Below, in pieces: positions 7,624 to 15,308 of a stretch of DNA of 41,474 nt (the stretch's first letter is position 1; each line of letters starts with the position of its first letter). This DNA comes from JALYNX01 sp035292605. Lineage in GTDB: Bacteria; Actinomycetota; Acidimicrobiia; Spongiisociales; ZC4RG35. The notes beneath the pieces were generated by a model. It made no database searches and was not told the DNA's origin. It saw only the letters and a list, made by a program, of their open reading frames with translations. The stretch covers positions 1-41,474 of the forward strand of contig DATDPT010000074.1 of NCBI GenBank assembly GCA_035292605.1. The letters run 5' to 3'. The position numbers and the translations under genes were made by a program.

Positions 7624-8775
7624 ATGAGAGCAAGTAAATCACTGGTCACAGTTGCCGCCCTGATGCTGATGCTCGGCGCCTGTACCCAGGATGCCGACAC
7701 CACCACGACCACTGCCGGCCTCGAAGAGCCCTCCGGCGCAACGACTTCGACCAGCGCGGGTACCGGGAGCACGGCAACTACCGCTCCCAGTGAAGAGCCT
7801 GCAGCCGGCGGTCTGCTCGCCGAGGTGATCGCGCGCGACGAGTTGAATTGTGGGACGCGGGACGAATTGCCCGGTTTCGCCGTGCTGACCGCGGAGGGCG
7901 ACCACGTCGGTTTCGATGCTGATTTCTGCCGTGTGATCGCCGCAGCTGTTCTGGGTGATGCCAGCAAGGTCAATTTCGTGGATCTGGCGACCGAGGACCG
8001 ATTCACTGCCCTGCAGTCGGGACAGATCGACGTCCTGGTGCGGAACACGACCTGGACCGCGGTTCGTGACGGCAGCGAAGGCGCCACGTTCCTCCAGCCC
8101 ACCTTCTACGACGGCCAAGGAATGATGGTGGCGTCGGACAGCGGCTTCGCCAATGTCTCCGAGATGGACGGGGTCATTGTCTGCGTCGCTACGGGCACCA
8201 CTACTGAAGGCAACGCTGCAACCGAAGCGACCCGTCTCGGGGTTGAGTGGGAGGTGCGGCCTTTCGATAGCCCTGATCTCATCCAGGAGGCTTTCCTCGC
8301 CGGTACCTGCGACGGTTGGAGCTCGGATGTCAGCCAGTTGACCGCTCTGCGTTCGGTCTACCCCGACGGGCCCGAGACTCTGACCATCCTTCCCCAGGTG
8401 TTCTCCAAGGAGCCATTGGCGCCGGCGGTTCGGGACGGTGACAGCGAATGGGCACAGGCGGTGAGCTGGGCGATCCTGGCCACCATTCAGGCCGAGGAGT
8501 TCGGGATCACCTCCGAGAGCGTCGATGACACCCTCGCCTCCACCGAGGACATCGGCATCCTGCGGTTCCTCGGAGCCGAGTTCGAGACCGCGGAGGGCAC
8601 CACTGTGCTCGATCCGGATCTCGGCCTTCCGGTCGACTTCGCCTATCAGGTGGTTAGCCAGGTCGGGAACTACGGCGAGATCTTCGAGGCTCATCTAGCC
8701 CCGCTCGGGCTGGAGCGCGGAGTCAACGCCTTGTGGACTGACGGGGGTCTGCTCTACGCACCGCCCTATCGATAA
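7624..8775 (+). CDS. Amino-acid ABC transporter substrate-binding lipoprotein (AapJ-like)
   Basis: Extracytoplasmic receptor of a polar amino-acid importer, 383 residues. The start ATG at 7624 has GGAGGAAGC just upstream; an in-frame ATG at 7612 contains that ribosome site and is less likely. The signal peptide ends in a lipobox, LMLGAC, followed by a Thr/Ser/Glu-rich linker, so it is lipid-anchored. The type-3 solute-binding fold is clear: LNCGTRDELPGFA, GFDADFCRVIAAAVLGD, EDRFTALQSGQIDVLVRNTTWT, and VCVATGTTTEGNAATEA. The RNTTWT motif and the length point to the AapJ/BztA group for general L-amino acids. First gene of a four-gene operon with two permeases and an ATPase. Confidence 0.92.
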   Translation: MRASKSLVTVAALMLMLGACTQDADTTTTTAGLEEPSGATTSTSAGTGSTATTAPSEEPAAGGLLAEVIARDELNCGTRDELPGFAVLTAEGDHVGFDADFCRVIAAAVLGDASKVNFVDLATEDRFTALQSGQIDVLVRNTTWTAVRDGSEGATFLQPTFYDGQGMMVASDSGFANVSEMDGVIVCVATGTTTEGNAATEATRLGVEWEVRPFDSPDLIQEAFLAGTCDGWSSDVSQLTALRSVYPDGPETLTILPQVFSKEPLAPAVRDGDSEWAQAVSWAILATIQAEEFGITSESVDDTLASTEDIGILRFLGAEFETAEGTTVLDPDLGLPVDFAYQVVSQVGNYGEIFEAHLAPLGLERGVNALWTDGGLLYAPPYR

Positions 8776-8787
8776 GAGACAATCCGG

Positions 8788-8816
8788 TGTGGGCCGGGTT
8801 CCTAGCCCGGCCCACA
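8788..8816 (+). promoter_or_regulatory. Intercistronic stem-loop between binding protein and permease
   Basis: A perfect 11-bp GC-rich stem (TGTGGGCCGGG at 8788-8798, complement at 8806-8816) with a 7-nt loop fills the gap between the binding-protein stop and the first permease. It lacks a T-tract. In this position such hairpins are known to protect or attenuate mRNA so that the binding protein is made in excess. Confidence 0.6.
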
Positions 8817-8829
8817 TTGGGTCGCTTCC

Positions 8830-9993
8830 ATGACCACACGCCAAGCCGGAGCCAGGCCCCCAGCCTGGCGAGATGTCCGAGTTCTCCGCTGGGTGTTTCA
8901 ATTGGTGGTCTTCGCCGCGGTGGCGGCGGTTGTCTATTGGTTGATCGACAACTACAGAAACAACACTGCTTCGAGTGGTATCCCCACCAACTTCGAGTTC
9001 CTGACCGGCCCGAGCAGCTTCGACATACCAGGGAGTGACTTCGACCAAAACCAACCGGTTCATTCCGCCATCGTGGTCGGGGTCCTCAACACCATTCGGA
9101 TCTCTGTGGTTGGGGTCATCCTGGCTACGGCTCTCGGCACTCTCATCGGCATCGGACGCCTCTCCACCAACTGGGTGGTGAACAAGCTCTCCGCGGTCTA
9201 CGTCGAGGTGATTCGCAATCTCCCTCTTCTCGTGATCGTGGTCTTCACCTTTCTTGGAGTCGTATTCCAAGTCCTTCCCCGAATCGAAAACGCGTGGAAG
9301 CCTCTTGACCTCGTGGTCGTTTCCAACCGGGGGATAGGTGTTCCTTGGTACCACGGCAACTCCGGAGGCCTATTGCTCCTGCTGGCCATATTCGGGGCCT
9401 TCGGTTGGTGGCTCATCGCCCGTTGGCGAAGGATCGTGTCGGAGCGAACGGGCGAGCCGCCCCGATCCGGCTTCATCGGAGCCATGTTTCTCGTCCTCAC
9501 ATTCATCATCGGGTGGGTCATACTCGGTTTCGGTGTGACCCTGCCCGAGGTCGACGGCCGCCAGATCGTCGGTGGGATACGGATCGACCCCTCCTACTTC
9601 GCCGTCCTCATCGCGCTCGTGATCTACACCGCGAGCCATATCGCCGAGATCGTGCGGGGGTCGATCCAAGCCGTCCCCAAAGGTCAAGGCGAAGCGGCCA
9701 GCGCGTTGGCGTTGAGCCCCTTCCAGAGGATGTGGAATGTGGTCTTACCCCAGGCGATGCGAATCGCAATTCCCCCTCTCGGGAATCAGTACCTCAATCT
9801 GATCAAGAACTCCTCACTCGGGGCTGGGTTTGCCTACATCGAGCTGACCAGTGTCACCCAGATCACGGTGGGCAACGGGTCCCCTGCCGTACCGGCGTTC
9901 GCCCTCGCTCTGGCCTTCTACGTGGTGCTATCGCTGGTCACATCGGCCTTGGTCAACGTCGTCAACCGTCGGTTCGCGTTGGTAGAGCGATGA
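8830..9993 (+). CDS. Amino-acid ABC transporter permease (AapQ-like)
   Basis: Inner-membrane permease of the His/Glu/Gln type, 387 residues. Hydrophobic segments include residues about 18-38, 78-100, 115-137, 178-196, 215-237 and 262 onwards. The cytoplasmic loop with the EAA motif, GEAASALALSPFQRMWNVVLPQA, contacts the ATPase. It is longer than simple permeases and has an inserted periplasmic/membrane region (residues about 140-250), as in AapQ/BztB. The stop overlaps the start of the next permease gene (ATGA), and the two form a heterodimer. Confidence 0.92.
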   Translation: MTTRQAGARPPAWRDVRVLRWVFQLVVFAAVAAVVYWLIDNYRNNTASSGIPTNFEFLTGPSSFDIPGSDFDQNQPVHSAIVVGVLNTIRISVVGVILATALGTLIGIGRLSTNWVVNKLSAVYVEVIRNLPLLVIVVFTFLGVVFQVLPRIENAWKPLDLVVVSNRGIGVPWYHGNSGGLLLLLAIFGAFGWWLIARWRRIVSERTGEPPRSGFIGAMFLVLTFIIGWVILGFGVTLPEVDGRQIVGGIRIDPSYFAVLIALVIYTASHIAEIVRGSIQAVPKGQGEAASALALSPFQRMWNVVLPQAMRIAIPPLGNQYLNLIKNSSLGAGFAYIELTSVTQITVGNGSPAVPAFALALAFYVVLSLVTSALVNVVNRRFALVER

Positions 9994-11240
9994 CCACCCT
10001 GACCGATACGCGCCGGACGCTGAGGCCTCGGGATGGTGCGCTGATCTGGCTGCGCCAGAATCTGTTCAGATCCAGACTCGATGCCTTGCTCACCTTGGTC
10101 CTGGGAGCGATCGGCCTCTATCTGATGTTCCGCTTCGTCCAGTTTGTCTTCGTCAACGCCCGATGGGAGATCATTCAGGTCAACCTCAAGTTGTTGTTGG
10201 TCGGTCGGTGGCCGGTGGTTCACCTGCTCCGGATCGCGGTCTCCGTGATCGCCCTGGCCTTCTGGGGCGGGGTCTTCGTCGGTCTGATCAGGGCCCGGCA
10301 GGTGCGCCGCGGCACCGCCGACCTCGACCTGGTCGGCTGGCGGAGAATCGGCGATCTGGGCCGCCGATTCGGCCTGCTCATCGCCACCGTCCTCTTGCTG
10401 CTCGCCCCCACTACCACTGCGGGGCCTCGGATGGTCGCGATCGGCCTGTTCGCCGCAGTCCTGCTCGGCCGCGTGGCCGGGTCCAGATTGGGCTCGGTGC
10501 CCCTCCCCACGGCGCTGGTCAGGCTCTCAACTCTCGGCCTGGTGATCACACCATTCGTTGTGTTCCTGTATCTGGTGGACGCGGTCCCCTTCGCGAAATG
10601 GGAGGGATTCCTGTTCAACCTGACCGCCGCCGGCGCGGGGATCATTCTCTGCTTCCCGCTGGGTGTCCTGCTTGCTCTCGGTCGTCGATCGAAGCTGCCA
10701 CTCCTCAGATCGTTGTCCGTCGCCTACATCGAACTCGTGCGAGGTGCGCCGCTCTACGTCCTGCTCCTCATGGCCAACGTGTCCCTCGAGTTTTTCGTCC
10801 CACCCTGGATCGCACCAAGCAAGCCCCTGAGAGCCGTGGTGACCTTCACCCTGTTCACCGCGGCTTATGTGGCCGAAATCGTGCGTGGTGGCCTGCAGTC
10901 GGTGCCATATGGTCAAGAGGAGGCAGCGAAGGCCCTGGGGCTCAGTCCCTATCGTCAGATGACCCGCATCGTCCTGCCTCAGGCATTACGCAACGTGATC
11001 CCGGCGCAGATCGGTCAGTTCATCTCGCTGTTCAAAGACACGACGCTGGCAGGTCTCGCTCTGGGAATCCTCGACCTATTGGCGGCCGGCCAGGCCATCA
11101 CCCAGCAGGAGGCCTACCGCGGCCAGGGCCTGATCATCGAATCACTCCTGTTCGTTGCATTCCTCTTCTGGGTCGGGTCGTTCACCATGTCACGCGAGAG
11201 TCAGCGTCTCGAGAGAAAGCTGGGGGTAGGGGTGAGATGA
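9990..11240 (+). CDS. Amino-acid ABC transporter permease (AapM-like)
   Basis: Second membrane subunit of the importer, 416 residues, starting at the ATG at 9990-9992 that overlaps the previous stop. It has an extended N-terminal half with several membrane helices (for example LDALLTLVLGAIGLYLMF and LRIAVSVIALAFWGGVFVGL) as in AapM, then the transport domain: VAYIELVRGAPLYVLLLM, YVAEIVRGGLQSVPYGQ, and the EAA loop EEAAKALGLSPYRQMTRIVLPQA, followed by FISLFKDTTLAGL. These motifs are standard for polar amino-acid permeases. Its stop overlaps the ATPase start. Confidence 0.92.
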   Translation: MTTLTDTRRTLRPRDGALIWLRQNLFRSRLDALLTLVLGAIGLYLMFRFVQFVFVNARWEIIQVNLKLLLVGRWPVVHLLRIAVSVIALAFWGGVFVGLIRARQVRRGTADLDLVGWRRIGDLGRRFGLLIATVLLLLAPTTTAGPRMVAIGLFAAVLLGRVAGSRLGSVPLPTALVRLSTLGLVITPFVVFLYLVDAVPFAKWEGFLFNLTAAGAGIILCFPLGVLLALGRRSKLPLLRSLSVAYIELVRGAPLYVLLLMANVSLEFFVPPWIAPSKPLRAVVTFTLFTAAYVAEIVRGGLQSVPYGQEEAAKALGLSPYRQMTRIVLPQALRNVIPAQIGQFISLFKDTTLAGLALGILDLLAAGQAITQQEAYRGQGLIIESLLFVAFLFWVGSFTMSRESQRLERKLGVGVR

Positions 11241-12016
11241 GCGAATCCATCGAATCCGTGTTCGCCGACGCGACTCAGGCCGTCGGTGACGCCATCATCG
11301 AGCTCGAGGGTGTCGACAAGTACTTCGGCAGCTTTCAGGCTCTGAAGGGCATCGACATGAAGGTGGGCCGTCAGGAGGTGGTGGTGGTCATCGGGCCTTC
11401 CGGCGGTGGCAAGTCCACCTTGATTCGGTGCATCAACCGCTTGGAGAAGCACGACAGAGGCCGGGTCGTCGTCGACGGGATCGAGCTCTCCGATGATGTG
11501 CGCAACATCCAAGAAGTCCGCCGGGAGACGGGGATGGTCTTCCAGTCGTTCAACCTGTTCCCACATCTGTCCGTGATCGACAACGTCACCCTGGCCCCAC
11601 GTCTCGTGCGCCGGATGCCGAAGAGCGAGGCCGACGCTCTGGGGATGCAGATGCTGGAAAGGGTGAAGATCCCGGAGCAAGCACGCAAGTACCCGGGTCA
11701 GCTCTCTGGCGGTCAACAACAGCGAGTTGCCATTGCCCGTGCCCTTGCCATGCAACCCAAGGTGATGCTCTTCGACGAGCCGACCTCGGCGCTCGACCCC
11801 GAGATGATCAAGGAAGTGCTCGAGGTCATGGTTGAGCTCGCCCAAGGGGGGATGACCATGATCGTGGTCAGCCACGAGATGGGGTTTGCCCGCGCGGTGG
11901 CGGACCGGGTGGTGTTCATGGCCGATGGGCAGATCGTCGAGGTGGGCACGCCCGAGCATTTCTTCACCAACCCCCGTGAAGACCGCACCAAGCTCTTTCT
12001 GAGCCAGATTCTCTGA
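11237..12016 (+). CDS. Amino-acid ABC transporter ATPase (AapP-like)
   Basis: Cytoplasmic ATPase that powers the importer, 259 residues, coupled by a 4-bp overlap to the permease. All nucleotide-binding motifs are intact: Walker A GPSGGGKST, Q-loop MVFQSFNLFPHL, signature LSGGQQQRVAIARAL, Walker B VMLFDEPTSALDPE, and the switch His in VVSHEMGF. The FNLFPHLSVIDNVTLAP and EHFFTNP segments are typical of the GlnQ/HisP/AapP group. A 20-residue N-terminal extension (SESIESVFADATQAVGD) precedes the core. With the three upstream genes this completes an ABC uptake system. Confidence 0.95.
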   Translation: MSESIESVFADATQAVGDAIIELEGVDKYFGSFQALKGIDMKVGRQEVVVVIGPSGGGKSTLIRCINRLEKHDRGRVVVDGIELSDDVRNIQEVRRETGMVFQSFNLFPHLSVIDNVTLAPRLVRRMPKSEADALGMQMLERVKIPEQARKYPGQLSGGQQQRVAIARALAMQPKVMLFDEPTSALDPEMIKEVLEVMVELAQGGMTMIVVSHEMGFARAVADRVVFMADGQIVEVGTPEHFFTNPREDRTKLFLSQIL

Positions 12017-12052
12017 TTCATGCCTCGTACCGGACGGAGGGCGGTGCCGGGG

Positions 12053-12460
12053 TCAGCCGGCGATGAAGGTGAGCCGAACCCGGCGGGTGTGATTGTCGAC
12101 GTTGGTATCGACCAGGACCACCGACTGCCAGGTTCCCAGCTCCGGGCGACCGTTGACCACAGGGACCGTGATGCTGGGCGCGATGAATGCCGGCAAAACG
12201 TGGTCCCGTCCATGACCGGCACTGCCGTGGTTGTGACGCCAACGCCCATCGGTTGCCGGCAGCAGTTCGTCAATGGCTCCGAGAAGATCGTTATCGCTTC
12301 CCGCCCCGGTCTCGATGATGGCCACGCCCGCGGTGGCGTGGGGTACGAACACGGAGAGCAACCCATCACCACGACCTTGAGCGAACCCGGCCACTTCGGC
12401 GGTGATGTCCACCACCGAAGGTCGATCCCCGGTTCGCACCGATATCTCGGTGGTCTCCAC
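12053..12460 (-). CDS. YjbQ/UPF0047 family protein
   Basis: Small 135-residue cytoplasmic protein of the YjbQ family. Family marks are PHATAGVAIIET, the metal-binding HNHGSAGHGRDHVLP stretch, and GTWQSVVLVDTN. Some members show weak thiamine-phosphate-synthase activity, but the physiological role is unsettled, so I give no symbol. It lies 3 bp after the DUF4230 gene on the same strand and may be cotranscribed with it; the AapP gene converges on it from the other side, leaving 36 bp. Confidence 0.9.
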   Translation of the reverse strand: METTEISVRTGDRPSVVDITAEVAGFAQGRGDGLLSVFVPHATAGVAIIETGAGSDNDLLGAIDELLPATDGRWRHNHGSAGHGRDHVLPAFIAPSITVPVVNGRPELGTWQSVVLVDTNVDNHTRRVRLTFIAG

Positions 12461-12463
12461 GCC

Positions 12464-13165
12464 TCAGCCGGTGAACTCGACCACCACGTCCCGATAGCCG
12501 AGACCCATCAGGAAGTCGGTGAGGACGCTCCGGGCGTTGGCTTCGGCCTCCACCAGCAGACCGTCGTCGAGAGCGCCTTGGACCAGGACTTCCTCCGCCA
12601 CCTGTCGGGCATCCGTCTCCAGCCGGGGATCGCCCTTGGTGAAGAGGCCAGTCTCACGGTCGAGGATCTGAGTCGCCTCGTTGTCGACCGACACGTACTG
12701 GATCTCCGCCGCCGGAACACTGATCTCGACCACGCCGTCGCTGTCCAGCGACACATTCCGCACCGATACCTGACTCAAATCGATACCGGCGCCGATCCTG
12801 GCAACAGCGAAAAGCTGGAGACTGTCACCTCGGGCCCAGTCCAGCCAGCCCCGGTCGGTGCCCTTGTCGACAATCGTGTACTGCACCGTCTCGACAGTGG
12901 TCAGGTTGGACAAATCCCGGATCGAGCTGATCACGACCGGGCCGATCTCCTCGTATGGCTCCGGTTCGAATACCGCGGCCAAATCCCCGGGGGTGGGAAT
13001 GGCGTCGATGACACCACGGAAACCTGCAACAGCTGCCATCCCGATGACGCCAAACAGGGCGACGACTCCGAGGACTATGGAGATCTTAAGGATGCCCCAT
13101 CTACGTCGTGGCACCTGTATCGGTTTCTGGACTATCTCTTTTTCCCGGACCTGTGTGTCGCTCAT
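12464..13165 (-). CDS. DUF4230 membrane-anchored protein
   Basis: A 233-residue protein with a basic cytoplasmic N-terminus (VPRRRWG), one membrane helix (residues about 25-47, ISIVLGVVALFGVIGMAAVAGF) and an outer domain of the DUF4230 type. The family stretch GPVVISSIRDLSNLTTVE is easily seen, followed by the beta-rich AVARIGAGIDLSQV and VEISVPAAEIQYV. The function of the family is unknown. The start at 13163-13165 has AAGGAG about 10 nt upstream; longer in-frame starts would overlap the divergent carboxylase gene. YjbQ follows immediately. Confidence 0.82.
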   Translation of the reverse strand: MSDTQVREKEIVQKPIQVPRRRWGILKISIVLGVVALFGVIGMAAVAGFRGVIDAIPTPGDLAAVFEPEPYEEIGPVVISSIRDLSNLTTVETVQYTIVDKGTDRGWLDWARGDSLQLFAVARIGAGIDLSQVSVRNVSLDSDGVVEISVPAAEIQYVSVDNEATQILDRETGLFTKGDPRLETDARQVAEEVLVQGALDDGLLVEAEANARSVLTDFLMGLGYRDVVVEFTG

Positions 13166-13238
13166 TTGGGCGCGACTCCTTTTTTCGATTGGGACGACAC
13201 AGTTATGACGCCCAAGACTCGGAAAAGGTTTCCACCGG

Positions 13239-13244
13239 TACCCT
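13239..13244 (+). promoter_or_regulatory. Candidate -10 box (TACCCT) of the biotin subunit gene
   Basis: CCGGTACCCT ends 10 nt before the ATG at 13255. The same CCGGTACCCT string stands before tRNA-Lys, and TACCCT alone before the carboxyltransferase gene. No Shine-Dalgarno sequence is seen before this ATG. Confidence 0.38.
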
Positions 13245-13254
13245 CTCCCGACCG

Positions 13255-15213
13255 ATGATCCGGAGAATCCTGGTAGCCAATCGCGGCGAAATCGCCCGGC
13301 GCGTCTTCCGCACCTGTCGCGACATGAGGATAGAGACGGTGGCGGTCTACTCGGACTCGGACACCAATGAGCCACATGTCTCCGAAGCCGACTCGGCGGT
13401 CAACCTTCCGGGCTCGACCCCGGTCGAGACCTATCTCAACGGGGGCGCGGTGTTGGCTGCCGCCGACGACTCGGGTGCGGACGCCATCCATCCCGGCTAT
13501 GGCTTCTTGGCCGAGAACCCGGAGTTCGCCCGAGCGGTGATGAAAGCGGGCCTGGTCTGGATCGGCCCTCCGCCTGCGGCCATCGAGGTCATGGGATCCA
13601 AACTCGCCTCAAAGCGTCTGGTGGCAGAGGTAGGAGTCCCCATCCTTCCCGGTGTCGATTTGACCGGGCTCGATAACGAGGCGATCGCAGCGGCGGCCAC
13701 AGCCTTCGGCTACCCGGTCCTGGTCAAGGCGAGCGCCGGTGGAGGAGGCAAGGGAATGAGGGTGGTCGATTCCAGGAAGGACCTCGACGAAGCCATCGCT
13801 GCAGGGAGGCGCGAGGCGGCAGCCTCGTTCGGTGACGACACGGTCTTCCTGGAGAAGTACCTGGAGGCGCCACGTCACATCGAGATCCAGGTGTTCGGTG
13901 ACAGCCACGGCAACGTTGTCTCCCTTCACGAGCGGGAATGCTCCATCCAGAGGAGACATCAGAAGATCATCGAAGAGGCCCCCTCGGTGGCTGTCGATCA
14001 GGCCTTGCGGGCACGCATGAGCGAATCGGCGGTGGCCGTGGCCAGGGCCGCGGACTATGTGGGAGCGGGGACAGTCGAGTTCCTGTTCCAGGAGGGCGAG
14101 TTCTGGTTCCTGGAGATGAACACCCGGCTCCAGGTCGAGCATCCGGTGACCGAGATGACCACCGGTCTCGACTTGGTGCGTCTCCAGATCGATGTCGCCA
14201 ATGGCGGGCCTCTGCCGGCCGAGGCATTGACTCCTTCGATTTCGGGTCATGCCGTCGAGGCCCGGCTCTATGCGGAGGACCCGGCCCGCGATTTCCTCCC
14301 GGTCACCGGGAGGTTCCATCGGTTCTCGTTCCCTGATCGACCCGGGCTTCGGGTCGACTCCGGGGTCGAGGACGGCTCGACGGTCTCGGTCCACTATGAC
14401 CCGATGTTGGCCAAGGTGATCGCCCACGCCCCTACCCGCGAGGAGGCCGCGTCGGCCCTGGCCGAGTCGCTGCGACACGCCTGGATCCATGGCCCTGTCA
14501 CCAACCGCGAGCTGCTGGTTCGGGTTCTGGAGCACGAGGACTTCGTGGCCGGGAGAATCGACACGAATTTCCTCGATGCTCACGACCTGAAAACGCTGGC
14601 TTCCCCCCTGGTCCTCGAAACCGAAGCCCGTCTCGCCGCGGTCGCCGTCGCCATCGCGGATCGGTTGCACCGGAGTCAACAGGCCCCGGTGCTGGGCACG
14701 ATCGGGCCCGGTTGGCGCAACTCGCCAAGCCAACCGCAGAGGGTGGGGTATCGCTGGGAGACCACCGAGATCGAGGTCGAGTACCAGATTGCGCGCGACG
14801 GGCTCCGGGTGGTCGGCGGGGACGATCTGACCGTGACCTCCCAGACCTCGAACCTCGTCGAGCTCGAGGTCGACGGTGAGAATTCGGTGTTCGCCGTCGA
14901 TCGCTTCGAAACGACTCGTTATGTGGACGGTCCCAGCGGACCGCTCACGTTCGAGGAACTGCCCCGCTTCGCCGGGACCGAGATCGAAGAGGACCCCGGG
15001 TCTCTTCATGCCCCGATGCCGGGCCGGGTGATCAAGGTCGAGGTAGCGGTGGGAGACCGCGTCGAGGAGGGCCAGACCCTGGTGGTGCTGGAGGCGATGA
15101 AGATGGAGCACACCCTGCGTGCCCCGTGGCCAGGGACCGTCACCTCGGTTGGTGCCACCTCGGGCCAGCAGGTGGAGGCGGAGACCGTGTTGGTGGTGGT
15201 CGAGGCGGGTTGA
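13255..15213 (+). CDS. Acyl-CoA carboxylase, biotin carboxylase/BCCP (alpha) subunit
   Basis: Carboxylates its own biotin with ATP and bicarbonate, then hands the group to a carboxyltransferase. The 652-residue product has the biotin carboxylase N-terminus (MIRRILVANRGEIARRVFRT), the ATP-grasp loop GGGGKGM at residues 162-168, the ERECSIQRRHQKIIEEAPS segment and EMNTRLQVEHPVTEMTTGLD. The C-terminal biotinyl domain carries EAMKMEH with biotin-accepting Lys616. Start chosen at 13255 because it gives the exact family N-terminus; earlier codons run through the divergent promoter. Length fits actinobacterial AccA and methylcrotonyl-CoA carboxylase alpha. The likely partner is the subunit at 5926-7524. 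Confidence 0.93.
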   Translation: MIRRILVANRGEIARRVFRTCRDMRIETVAVYSDSDTNEPHVSEADSAVNLPGSTPVETYLNGGAVLAAADDSGADAIHPGYGFLAENPEFARAVMKAGLVWIGPPPAAIEVMGSKLASKRLVAEVGVPILPGVDLTGLDNEAIAAAATAFGYPVLVKASAGGGGKGMRVVDSRKDLDEAIAAGRREAAASFGDDTVFLEKYLEAPRHIEIQVFGDSHGNVVSLHERECSIQRRHQKIIEEAPSVAVDQALRARMSESAVAVARAADYVGAGTVEFLFQEGEFWFLEMNTRLQVEHPVTEMTTGLDLVRLQIDVANGGPLPAEALTPSISGHAVEARLYAEDPARDFLPVTGRFHRFSFPDRPGLRVDSGVEDGSTVSVHYDPMLAKVIAHAPTREEAASALAESLRHAWIHGPVTNRELLVRVLEHEDFVAGRIDTNFLDAHDLKTLASPLVLETEARLAAVAVAIADRLHRSQQAPVLGTIGPGWRNSPSQPQRVGYRWETTEIEVEYQIARDGLRVVGGDDLTVTSQTSNLVELEVDGENSVFAVDRFETTRYVDGPSGPLTFEELPRFAGTEIEEDPGSLHAPMPGRVIKVEVAVGDRVEEGQTLVVLEAMKMEHTLRAPWPGTVTSVGATSGQQVEAETVLVVVEAG

Positions 15214-15250
15214 GAAGGCGAATCTTGACCCATCTATCCGTCCCTCCCTC

Positions 15251-15302
15251 CGTTCTGGCGCGGAGATCTCGACCTGTAGGTCGAGATCTCCGCGCCAGAA
15301 CG
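15251..15302. repeat. 52-bp perfect palindrome between convergent genes
   Basis: Two perfect 25-bp arms (15251-15275 and 15278-15302) flank a central GT. The arms begin CGTTCTGGCG and contain the restriction-like core GAGATCTC. It sits 37 bp after the carboxylase stop and 6 bp before the stop codon of the convergent PLP enzyme, so a bidirectional terminator is the simplest role. There is no U-tract on either strand, and the stem is far longer than a usual terminator. Confidence 0.8.
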
Positions 15303-15308
15303 AGATGT

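Noticed and set aside
10163..11236. Open frame in another phase through the AapM-like permease, joined to the ATPase frame
   Set aside because: The upstream part is Arg/Pro-rich with no known motif; the permease frame fully explains this DNA, and the ATPase starts at 11237.
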